From: Flavobacteriales bacterium
Lineage (GTDB): Bacteria; Bacteroidota; Bacteroidia; Flavobacteriales_F; PHOS-HE28
Length of the DNA stretch: 64,000 bases
NCBI GenBank assembly: GCA_030584065.1
Contig: CP129489.1
Location: 2,275,497-2,339,496 of the forward strand
Direction: 5' to 3'
The number at the start of each line of letters is the position of its first letter. Position 1 is the stretch's first letter. A model generated the notes under the pieces. It had not been told where the DNA came from and did not search any database. It worked only from the letters and a program-made list of their open reading frames with translations. Both the position numbers and the translations under genes were made by a program. Below, one piece after another: positions 10,778-18,183 of this stretch.

Positions 10778-12928
10778 CTACCGCCCCACCTTCACGGCAC
10801 GCTTCACCAGCGGCTCGCCATCGAGCAGCAGGGTCACGTAGTACACGCCGGGGGCCAGATCAGCCGTGGTCCACTCGTATTGGAACTCGCCCGCTGCGCG
10901 CTGGCCTTCGCTCAGCACCCGCAGGTCGCGGCCATCGGAGCTGTTCACCAGCAGCTGCATGCGGCCCGCGCGCTCCAAGGTGCAATGGAGCGTGGTGCGG
11001 TCGGCGAAGGGGTTGGGCGCGATGCGGAGCAGGCGCTCCTGGGCGGGGCTCAGCCGCTCATCCGCAGCGCCTGAGCGCTGATCGGCGTCCGTGGGGCCGG
11101 CTGCGCAGCAGGCCGCCAATTGGGCCGCAAGCTGCGCGAGCTGGGCCGACTGAGCGGCCACCTGCTCCTCCAGCGCCTGCATGCGCTGGCTGCTTGCCTG
11201 ATAACCCGCCACAAGGTGGGGCACCAGGCCCGTTAGGTTGACCGCCTTGAAGGACCGGGCCGGCCTCACCACGCCGCCGGTGGAGTCCAGCTCAGCCGGA
11301 ACCGTGGCATTCGTCACCAGCTCCGGGAACAACTGCTCCATCTCATGGGCCAGCACGCCCGTGTGCTGGCCGCCGGGCAGGCCCAGCTCAGGGAATTGCT
11401 CCTGGTTGTAAGCATAAGTATGAACCGGCAATGCCGCCAGGGCGTTGGAGACCGCCGTCACATCCGCATCAGCCACGCCCGTCTTCACCGCCTGGTCCGA
11501 TAGGCCATAGGTGGCCTGCGCGAACACCCGGCCGTTGAACCAACCCGCCCATTGCACCCCCGGGTGCAGCACGCTGGCATAGAACGCATACACGGTGGTG
11601 TCGGCGTATGGTGCGTCCAGCGTGGCCCGCACGCCGAAGAGCTGGGTGGCCGCATCGCCCGTGCCCACATCCAGCTTGGCGCCGTAGGTCTCGGCACTGG
11701 TGGACCCGTTCTCCACGATGATGTCCGCCTTCATGCCGTAATTGAACAGGTTGGCCGTGGACTCCTTGATGCGGTTGTGGGCGAAGTAGCAGGCGTTCTC
11801 GCCGGTTGCATTCCAGGCGAGCGAATACACCCCGTGATTGCCCGGGCTGCCGCCGATGACCACGGCATCCACGCCCCGCAGGATGGCCCCGGGCTTGGTG
11901 CCCTGCATATCGAACTTGGCGGCCGTGGTGATGTTGGAGCCAACCGGATCATGGTGCTGCACCAGGAGCTTCTCCGCATTCGCACCGGCGCCGATGCCCA
12001 CCGTGTTGTGGTCGCCAGGGCAGCCCGACGGATTGAACTGCGAAGCGATGTACATGTTGAGCGCCCCAGGGCCGTTATTGTAGCCCCACGTGCAGCCGGT
12101 ACCGCCGGTGGTGACCGGGAAGGTGGAGATGCGGCGCCAGTGGATCCGGCCGGTGGTGTCCACCACCAGCACGCGCGTGATCGTGTCGTTGTTGTAATCA
12201 GGTATCAGCCTCCGGAGGCGGATCGTCCGGTTGAGCACCTCCAGCCGCTCCTCCGGCTCGGTGATGGCGCCGCCGCTGAGCAGGTTGCCCGCGTAGTAAT
12301 CGCCGATGCCCACGAAGGCCTGGTCCGACCGGGCGGGGAAGATCCGCATGGCCTCCAAGCCCTCCTGGCTCCCAGCGCCAGAGGGCACGCCCATGTAGGC
12401 ACTGGTGAAGATGAACCGCAAGCGGTCCTTGAAGGCCACACCAGGGTTGTCGCTCCAATGCAGCACCATGTCCGTGTTGTCCGCTCCATTCGCCTTCTGC
12501 CCCAGGTACCCATGGTCGCGGTTGCCCGTGAAGGCGATCCCGTTGCGCATCCAGGGCCGGTGGCTGCCCTGCTGCGGAGTGGTGCCATCGCTCAAATGCA
12601 GCCGGCTGAAGGCGCCCGGATTGCCGTTCCAGATCGTACCCGTGGGGCAAAGGCCCAGGTAGCCGCTCGCATCCTGTGGGGGGAAGGCACCGATCGTCGT
12701 GGTCCACGAGGGGTTCAACCGCATCCGCTGGATCGCGTTCGTGTACCAGTCGATCGGAAAATTCCCATCATGCCGAACCTCCAAGGCCTGCGGCGTTAGG
12801 GCATCCCAGCCCAAATGGTCCCCTGTCCCTCCATTGTGGCCCAGGATTGAACTCTGTCCCTGTGCATGGCTCGCGCCCAGCACCAATGCACCCCATATGA
12901 GGTGCCTGTAACTTCTTGTTGTAAACAT
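10778..12928 (-). CDS. T9SS cargo protein with S74 tail-fibre chaperone domain
   Basis: 716 residues. Order: signal peptide (to about residue 25, ending SHAQGQ), a long Gly/Asn-rich fibre-like region, an endosialidase-type chaperone (peptidase S74) domain from Ser477 to ~575 (LSDQAVKTGV, then GVLAHEMEQLFPELV, then KAVNLTGLVPHLVAGYQ), a short coiled coil (~578-606), and a type-A T9SS sorting domain (~632-716, IAPNPFADRTTL to LVKRAVKVGR). S74 domains trimerise fibres and in phage cleave themselves off at the Ser of the SD...K motif, which is kept here. This is probably a secreted trimeric surface fibre. A 161-bp piece of this gene is copied at 14550-14710. Substrate or receptor unknown. Confidence 0.82.
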   Translation of the reverse strand: MFTTRSYRHLIWGALVLGASHAQGQSSILGHNGGTGDHLGWDALTPQALEVRHDGNFPIDWYTNAIQRMRLNPSWTTTIGAFPPQDASGYLGLCPTGTIWNGNPGAFSRLHLSDGTTPQQGSHRPWMRNGIAFTGNRDHGYLGQKANGADNTDMVLHWSDNPGVAFKDRLRFIFTSAYMGVPSGAGSQEGLEAMRIFPARSDQAFVGIGDYYAGNLLSGGAITEPEERLEVLNRTIRLRRLIPDYNNDTITRVLVVDTTGRIHWRRISTFPVTTGGTGCTWGYNNGPGALNMYIASQFNPSGCPGDHNTVGIGAGANAEKLLVQHHDPVGSNITTAAKFDMQGTKPGAILRGVDAVVIGGSPGNHGVYSLAWNATGENACYFAHNRIKESTANLFNYGMKADIIVENGSTSAETYGAKLDVGTGDAATQLFGVRATLDAPYADTTVYAFYASVLHPGVQWAGWFNGRVFAQATYGLSDQAVKTGVADADVTAVSNALAALPVHTYAYNQEQFPELGLPGGQHTGVLAHEMEQLFPELVTNATVPAELDSTGGVVRPARSFKAVNLTGLVPHLVAGYQASSQRMQALEEQVAAQSAQLAQLAAQLAACCAAGPTDADQRSGAADERLSPAQERLLRIAPNPFADRTTLHCTLERAGRMQLLVNSSDGRDLRVLSEGQRAAGEFQYEWTTADLAPGVYYVTLLLDGEPLVKRAVKVGR

Positions 12929-12960
12929 GTCCTTTCGTGTTTGTTGTTCTTCGAAAGGAC
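12929..12960 (-). terminator. Hairpin between two T9SS cargo genes
   Basis: Perfect 9-bp inverted repeat GTCCTTTCG / CGAAAGGAC (12929-12937, 12952-12960). On the minus strand it starts 15 nt after the stop of the 12976 gene and ends directly against the ATG of the S74 gene. It could terminate the upstream gene or form a structured 5' end for the downstream one. Confidence 0.55.
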
Positions 12961-12975
12961 CGGAACGATGTTACC

Positions 12976-13998
12976 CTATTCAGCCAGTACGAACTTGTGT
13001 ACTTCCGTGCGCCCACTCCACTCCAAGCGCAGCACATACGCGCCACGCGCCCATGCACCAACGGGCAACACCCAGCGATCACTTTCCACCATACCGTGCC
13101 AGACCACGCGCCCTACGGCATCCATGGCCACCAGCCGCGCCCTAGTGCGCCGGCCCACCACCAACTGGTCGTGTGCCGGATTGGGGAACAGCACCGGGCT
13201 GTCGGCTCCTTCCTCACCCACGCCCTGCCCCAGATCGCAACCCGCCGGATTGGGCGATACGCACACCGCATCGATCAAGGTGTAACCGCGCGGATACCAA
13301 GGGAACACTGAATTCGGGTCCGCAAAGTGCAGCGTATCCGTAAGGGCATTGCTGAAGAAGTTGCCGATCATCAGGTACTGGTAGGCGCTGTCCGCCGCAA
13401 AGCTGCCGCTCACCAAGGTCCAGCCCACCGTATCGGTCAGCACCTGCGTGTAGCGCACATGCGCTTGGTTCAACGCTGCCGGGTAAGGATCGCCCCCATT
13501 CCACTGCCCGTTATAGGTGGTGAAGAGCATGCCCACGTTGCTGTTGGCCAACCAGATCTGAGGATACTGCGCATTGCCCCCAAAGGCGGCATTCATCCGG
13601 AAACTGCAGTAGTAGGTCTGGCCCACCGCCATCGGCTCCAACAAAGGCACCATGATCCATTCGCGCTGTTCGCTCGATCCGTCGGTGTGGTAGGTGAATA
13701 TCCCGACGCATGAATTGCCTTCGTAGGGTTGTTGGTAAGTCCAGAGATTCATTGGTATCCCATTCACCGATCCATATGGCAAACAGTTTTGCAGATGGTC
13801 TGGAGTGAGGAAGGCGCTATACCAATCTTGCAGAGCACCCAACCCGAGTGTGTGCCAGCAGCTATCCGTCTCCTCGAACCCCGGGTTGGGCACCAGGTTC
13901 TGGGCGTGTGTGGTGTAGGGTATGCAGAACGCCGCCGCCACAAGCACCGCAGCGCGCATGAGGTCATGCCGGTCGTGGGTCGTGATGGAGGTGTTCAT
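12976..13998 (-). CDS. T9SS type-A cargo protein with jelly-roll-like domain
   Basis: 340 residues. The signal peptide ends IPYTTHAQ; an internal Met at residue 14 (MRAAVLVAAAF) could also be the start. The mature protein begins NLVPNPGFEE, an opening seen in Bacteroidota surface proteins with carbohydrate-binding-module-like beta sandwiches. After ~220 residues of jelly-roll-like sequence comes a type-A sorting domain (LFPNPAHDQLVVG to LEWSGRTEVHKFVLAE). It is probably exported by T9SS. The base composition looks less GC-rich than neighbouring housekeeping genes. No enzymatic motif is visible. Confidence 0.72.
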   Translation of the reverse strand: MNTSITTHDRHDLMRAAVLVAAAFCIPYTTHAQNLVPNPGFEETDSCWHTLGLGALQDWYSAFLTPDHLQNCLPYGSVNGIPMNLWTYQQPYEGNSCVGIFTYHTDGSSEQREWIMVPLLEPMAVGQTYYCSFRMNAAFGGNAQYPQIWLANSNVGMLFTTYNGQWNGGDPYPAALNQAHVRYTQVLTDTVGWTLVSGSFAADSAYQYLMIGNFFSNALTDTLHFADPNSVFPWYPRGYTLIDAVCVSPNPAGCDLGQGVGEEGADSPVLFPNPAHDQLVVGRRTRARLVAMDAVGRVVWHGMVESDRWVLPVGAWARGAYVLRLEWSGRTEVHKFVLAE

Positions 13999-14178
13999 CG
14001 CGTTCGTGTTCTTGTTCGTATCGGCCGGGTAGCACCCTTCGACTAGCTCAGGGTAGCATCGTCCCGGTCCTCTTCCGCTCCTTTCAGGTCCTTGGCCGTC
14101 GCGGGCTTCGGCAAGGCTCCGCCAAAAGACCGTGTATGCACGGCCCGGTGCTGCCTGGGTGGCTCGGCGGTGGCACCT

Positions 14179-14186
14179 TATCTTTG
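14179..14186 (+). promoter_or_regulatory. Orphan TAnnTTTG promoter element
   Basis: TATCTTTG, exact consensus match, with no downstream protein gene for over 600 bases; it points at the hairpin ending at 14273. Confidence 0.5.
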
Positions 14187-14189
14187 CAA

Positions 14190-14275
14190 TGCTCTGTTTC
14201 GTTTACCTATTCACCTGGGTTGAGTGGGACATGAGTAACCGAGGCCCCTGGTGTTCCTAGCACCGGGGGCTTCTC
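14190..14275 (+). ncRNA. Candidate small RNA (unclassified)
   Basis: Starts a few bases after the exact promoter element at 14179-14186 and ends in a strong hairpin. The arms are 14241-14253 and 14261-14273 (13 pairs, two of them G-U), with loop TTCCTAG, followed by TCTAT. The predicted transcript is about 85 nt and contains no ORF of note. I cannot assign it to a known RNA family. It could be a leader left from a lost gene. Confidence 0.4.
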
Positions 14276-14303
14276 TATGGTGGCCTTTGCAGGCCGCGTC
14301 ATT

Positions 14304-14346
<43 letters not shown>

Positions 14347-14490
14347 CGATAGCACGCCACACGCGCATCGCTGCCCGTTCAATGTTGGCTCTGCGTTGGG
14401 AACGGATTGGAATATGCCTTTGCGCTCCATGGCACTGATGGGCTGAAAATAGCTATTCATGGGTAAATAACAAATCGCGGTCGAAGCCGC

Positions 14491-14745
14491 TCAGGCCCGG
14501 TTCTCCTCGCGGCCATCATACCGATGTACACGGAGTGCGGCATGGAAGGCGCCGATGCCCACGAAGGCCTGGTCCGACCAGGCCGGGAAGATCCGCATGG
14601 CCTCCAAGCCCTCCTGGCTCCCAGCGCCAGAGGGCATGCCCATGTAGGCACTGGTGAAGATGAACCGCAAGCGGTCCTTGAAGGCCACACCCGGATTGTC
14701 GCTCCAATGCCGGCGGCTGGAAAGATCGCCGGCCCAATCGCCCAC
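14491..14745 (-). pseudogene. Fragment copied from the S74/T9SS gene
   Basis: Bases 14550-14710 match 12301-12461 in the same orientation at 156 of 161 positions (about 97 percent). The copied piece corresponds to residues ~156-209 of the 716-residue S74 protein (HWSDNPGVAFKDRLRF to SDQAFVGIG). The copy stays in frame inside an 84-codon ORF but has no signal peptide, chaperone or sorting domain. Sequence on either side does not match the parent gene. I read it as a recombination remnant rather than a gene. A different paralogue elsewhere could be the true donor. Confidence 0.8.
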
Positions 14746-14830
14746 GCGGCCCCATCCGCTGCCGGCATCTTCATCCGCCGTCTGTGCACAACAGGTCCGG
14801 ACACGCCCTGAGGCAGGGTAGTCGGACCGT

Positions 14831-14838
14831 TAATCTTG
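14831..14838 (+). promoter_or_regulatory. murB promoter -7 element
   Basis: TAATCTTG, 7 of 8 to consensus, only 6 nt before the ATG at 14845; the TTG inside it is the first start codon of the longer open frame and is rejected as a start. Confidence 0.45.
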
Positions 14839-14844
14839 CAGCGC

Positions 14845-15864
14845 ATGCAGCTGATCGCCCACGCCGACCTGAGGCCCTTCAACACCTTCGGCATCGCCGC
14901 GCGGGCCGAGCGGCTGGCGCGCTTCGCCGACGCGGACCAGCTCCGCGCCCTGCTGGCGGCGCCGGAGCTCGCCGGCATGCCGCGCCTGGTGCTGGGCGGC
15001 GGCAGCAACGTGCTCTTCACGCGTGACTACCCCGGTGCCGTGCTGCTCAATGAGGTGCCCGGCATCGCCGTGGAGCGGCGCACCGACGACCATGTGTGGG
15101 TGAAGGCCGGCGCCGGCGTGGCATGGCATGCCCTGGTGATGCATGCGGTGGCGCAGGGCTGGGGCGGCTTGGAGAACCTGAGCCTCATCCCCGGCAAGGT
15201 GGGCGCCGCGCCGATGCAGAACATCGGGGCCTACGGCGTGGAGATCAAGGATTGCTTTGAACGGCTGGAAGCGCTGCGCGTGAGCGACGGCGAGCTGGTG
15301 ACCTTCCACCGCGCCGATTGCAGCTTCGGCTACCGCGAGAGCTTCTTCAAGCGCGAAGGGCGCGACCGCTTCATCATCCTCAGCGTCACCTTCCGGCTCA
15401 CCCTGCGCCACCATGCGCTCCGCACCGCCTACGGCAACATCCGGGACGAGCTGGCGCGCCGCAGCATCACCGCCCCCACCATCCGTGATGTGAGCGACGC
15501 GGTGATCGCTATCCGCCGCAGCAAGCTGCCCGACCCCGCTGTGCTGGGCAATGCGGGCAGCTTCTTCAAGAATCCGGTGGTGCCTGAGGCGCTGGCCCGG
15601 CGCATCAAGGCCGCGCATCCCGATGCCCCCACCTACCCTGCGGGCGAGGGGCTGGTGAAGCTGGCCGCAGGCTGGCTCATCGAGCAATGCGGCTGGAAGG
15701 GGCGGCGCATCGACGGCTGCGGGGTGCACGAGCGACAGGCGCTGGTGCTGGTGAACCATGGCGGCGCCACAGGCAGCCAGGTCTGGGACCTCAGCGAGCA
15801 GGTGCTCCGCAGCGTGCAGCAGCGCTTCGGCGTGGAGCTGGAGCGCGAGGTGAATGTGATCTGA
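14845..15864 (+). CDS. murB: UDP-N-acetylmuramate dehydrogenase
   Basis: FAD-dependent cytoplasmic reductase making UDP-MurNAc from UDP-GlcNAc-enolpyruvate, the second committed step of peptidoglycan synthesis. The 339 residues show N-terminal NTFG, FAD-binding GGGSN (51-55), the IPGKVGAAPMQNIGAYG block (115-131), SFGYRESFFK (160-169, the type-I loop with Tyr) and GNAGSFFKNP with the catalytic Ser at 239. The C-terminal EREVNVI probably holds the acid Glu. Length and the Tyr loop fit the E. coli-like type I class. The ATG at 14845 is preferred over the TTG at 14836. It stands alone, not in a mur cluster. Confidence 0.95.
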   Translation: MQLIAHADLRPFNTFGIAARAERLARFADADQLRALLAAPELAGMPRLVLGGGSNVLFTRDYPGAVLLNEVPGIAVERRTDDHVWVKAGAGVAWHALVMHAVAQGWGGLENLSLIPGKVGAAPMQNIGAYGVEIKDCFERLEALRVSDGELVTFHRADCSFGYRESFFKREGRDRFIILSVTFRLTLRHHALRTAYGNIRDELARRSITAPTIRDVSDAVIAIRRSKLPDPAVLGNAGSFFKNPVVPEALARRIKAAHPDAPTYPAGEGLVKLAAGWLIEQCGWKGRRIDGCGVHERQALVLVNHGGATGSQVWDLSEQVLRSVQQRFGVELEREVNVI

Positions 15865-15936
15865 ATGGCGGAGGCCGGCCGCCCCGTTCATGCGGAGCGG
15901 CGAATGCCAACCGGTTGGAGGCGGATGCGCGTGGGC

Positions 15937-15944
15937 GATCTTCG
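15937..15944 (+). promoter_or_regulatory. Promoter element of the first cytochrome c peroxidase gene
   Basis: GATCTTCG, 4 nt before the ATG at 15949. The same octamer precedes the second peroxidase gene (17033-17040). Confidence 0.5.
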
Positions 15945-15948
15945 TGGC

Positions 15949-17010
15949 ATGTCCCTGCGCGCGGTCCTCGGCGCCATCACGCTCCTCCTCGCGGCGTGCC
16001 ATCGGCCGTTGCCGGATGCGAAGGCGCCCGGCCCCACCCCGCTGCGGCTCAGCCTTCCGGCGTGGGCGCTTGCCGATACCGCGCTGCGCCTCGAGTACCC
16101 GTACGACAATCCGCTCACCGTGGAAGGCGCCGCGCTGGGCCGGGCGCTCTTCTACGATAAGGCCCTGAGCGCCGATGGGGCGCTCTCGTGCGCCAGCTGC
16201 CACGTCCAGCGCTTCGCCTTCGCCGACAGCGTGCCCCGCTCAACGGGGATGCACGGCCTGCGCACCCTGCGCAACAGCCTGCCGCTGATGAACCTCGCCT
16301 GGGACCACTTCTTCTTCTGGGACGCGCGCGCGCTGAGCCTCGAGCTGCAGGCCTTCGAGCCCGTGACCGCCCACCGCGAGCTGGGGACCGACTGGCCCGC
16401 CGTGAGCGAGCGGCTCCGGCGGTCGCCGCGCTATCCGCCGCTCTTCGCCGCCGCCTTCGGCGACAACCGCATCGATAGCCTGCGGATCGCCTTCGCCCTG
16501 GCGCAGTTCGAGCGGACGCTGGTCTCGCTGGATTCCCGTTTCGACCGGTACTTCTACCTGAAGCAGACGGATGCGCTCACCATGCAGGAGCGGCGCGGCA
16601 AGGACCTCTTCTTCACCCGCGCGCACTGCGTGGATTGCCACGAGCCTCCGCTGTTCAAGGGGCATCTTGTGGCCAACATCGGCCTGGACAGCGTGCCCAA
16701 GGACCCCGGCCTCGGCGGGCGCACGGGGCTCCCCTGGCACCTTGGCCGCTTCAAGACCCCCAGCCTCCGCAATGTGGCCGTCACCGCCCCCTATATGCAC
16801 GATGGCCGCTTTGCCACGCTGGAGGAAGCGGTTGATTTCTATGCCGACGGCGTGCGGACCGATGCCACCACCCTCGACGAGCACATGCTGCCCTGGCGGG
16901 AGGGCCGGATCCGCCTGAGCCGGCAGGACCGCGCGGACCTGGTGGCCTTCCTGCGGACGCTCACGGACTCGGCCTTCCTCGTCGAGCCGGCATTCGGTCC
17001 CCTGGATTGA
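15949..17010 (+). CDS. Di-haem cytochrome c peroxidase, lipoprotein (copy 1)
   Basis: 353 residues. A lipoprotein signal (LLLAAC, lipid Cys17) anchors it in the periplasm or outer membrane. Two c-type haem sites are seen: CASCH (81-85) and CVDCH (227-231); the conserved PYMHDGRF (Met283) supplies the likely axial Met of the high-potential haem. The family reduces hydrogen peroxide with electrons from small cytochromes or cupredoxins, and MauG-type relatives act on proteins. The frame is open from 15865, but ATG 15949 is chosen because it starts the lipoprotein signal and follows a promoter element by 4 nt. A paralogue lies 36 bp downstream. Confidence 0.9.
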   Translation: MSLRAVLGAITLLLAACHRPLPDAKAPGPTPLRLSLPAWALADTALRLEYPYDNPLTVEGAALGRALFYDKALSADGALSCASCHVQRFAFADSVPRSTGMHGLRTLRNSLPLMNLAWDHFFFWDARALSLELQAFEPVTAHRELGTDWPAVSERLRRSPRYPPLFAAAFGDNRIDSLRIAFALAQFERTLVSLDSRFDRYFYLKQTDALTMQERRGKDLFFTRAHCVDCHEPPLFKGHLVANIGLDSVPKDPGLGGRTGLPWHLGRFKTPSLRNVAVTAPYMHDGRFATLEEAVDFYADGVRTDATTLDEHMLPWREGRIRLSRQDRADLVAFLRTLTDSAFLVEPAFGPLD

Positions 17011-17032
17011 GCCAGGAGCCGTGCATCCGTGC

Positions 17033-17040
17033 GATCTTCG
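17033..17040 (+). promoter_or_regulatory. Promoter element of the second cytochrome c peroxidase gene
   Basis: GATCTTCG, identical to the element of copy 1, 6 nt before the ATG at 17047. Confidence 0.45.
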
Positions 17041-17046
17041 CATGCC

Positions 17047-18120
17047 ATGCACACGATGCGCACCACCGCGATCGCACTTGCTTGCGCGCTGCTCGCCACA
17101 GCCTGCCGCAAGGATCCCGCGCTGGAATCGCCAGAGGCTTCCACCGGCCCCACGCCCTTGGACCTCGCCATTCCGGCATGGGCGCTGGCCCAGCCCCACC
17201 CCATCAACCTCCCCATCAGCAATCCGCTCACCGTGGAAGGCGTGGCACTGGGCCGACGCCTGTTCTACGAGAAGGCCCTCTCCGACAACTACATGCTGAG
17301 CTGCGCCAGCTGCCACCAGCAGGAGCATGCCTTCAGCGATCCGCGGCGCTTCTCCCCCGGCACCGACGGCAGCATGGGCACGCGCAACTCCATGCCCATC
17401 CAGAACATGGCGTGGGACCACTTCTTCTTCTGGGACGGCCGCGCCGCCTCGCTGGAGGCGCAGGCCCTCGCGCCGGTGACCAACCACCGCGAGATGCGGA
17501 ATACCTGGCCCGTGGTGGAGGAGCGACTCCGCCGGCTGCCGGACTATCCGGAGCTCTTCCGCAGGGCCTTCGGCACACCGGACATCGACAGCATGCGGGT
17601 CGTGCAGGCCATCGCGCAGTTCGAGCGCACCCTGCTCAGCTTCGATTCGCCCTTCGACCGCTACTTCTACGGCGGCGACTCCTCGGCGCTCACGCCGGCG
17701 CAACGGCGCGGCTGGGAGCTCTTCACGGGCGAGGCCCAGTGCGACCTGTGCCACATGCCGCCGCTCTTCCAGGACCATGCGCTGCGCAACGTGGGCCTGC
17801 CGCCCGGCCCCGATGGCGGCCTGGCCGAGGTCTCCGGCCTCACGCAGGACCGGGGTCGCTTCAAGGTGAACTCCCTCCGCAACATCAGCCTCACCGCGCC
17901 CTACATGCACGATGGCCGCTACGCCACCCTGGAGGAGGTGGTGCGCTTCTATGCCGACAGCGTGGTGCTGAGCACGCCCAACCTCGACAACCACATGTGG
18001 CCGTGGACCGGCGGCCAGATAGACCTCGATGAGCAGGATCGTGCGGACCTGGTGGCCTTCATGCACGCCCTCACGGACCAGCGGTTCGTCACCGATCCGG
18101 CGTTCAGCGACCCGCACTGA
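17047..18120 (+). CDS. Di-haem cytochrome c peroxidase, lipoprotein (copy 2)
   Basis: 357 residues, about half identical to copy 1 by eye and in tandem with it. Lipobox LLATAC (Cys20); haem sites CASCH (86-90) and CDLCH (232-236); PYMHDGRY with Met287. Shared core blocks such as NPLTVEG, LGRxLFY and AWDHFFFWD show an old duplication rather than a recent one. A start at 17056 (MRTTAIALACA) is also possible. Each copy has its own promoter-like element, so they may be expressed under different conditions. Likely electron donors include soluble cytochrome c or the cupredoxin encoded at 20453. Confidence 0.9.
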   Translation: MHTMRTTAIALACALLATACRKDPALESPEASTGPTPLDLAIPAWALAQPHPINLPISNPLTVEGVALGRRLFYEKALSDNYMLSCASCHQQEHAFSDPRRFSPGTDGSMGTRNSMPIQNMAWDHFFFWDGRAASLEAQALAPVTNHREMRNTWPVVEERLRRLPDYPELFRRAFGTPDIDSMRVVQAIAQFERTLLSFDSPFDRYFYGGDSSALTPAQRRGWELFTGEAQCDLCHMPPLFQDHALRNVGLPPGPDGGLAEVSGLTQDRGRFKVNSLRNISLTAPYMHDGRYATLEEVVRFYADSVVLSTPNLDNHMWPWTGGQIDLDEQDRADLVAFMHALTDQRFVTDPAFSDPH

Positions 18121-18141
18121 GGCCGCTTCCGCGCTGTTCGG

Positions 18142-18149
18142 CATCTTCG
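18142..18149 (+). promoter_or_regulatory. Promoter element of the S9 peptidase gene
   Basis: CATCTTCG, 34 nt before the ATG at 18184. Confidence 0.4.
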
Positions 18150-18183
18150 CGGCGCACCCGCGGAATCGTTCATCCCCATCCCC

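Noticed and set aside
14491..14745. 84-codon ORF as a real gene
   Set aside because: Its only recognisable part is a copied internal segment of the S74 gene without signal or functional ends.
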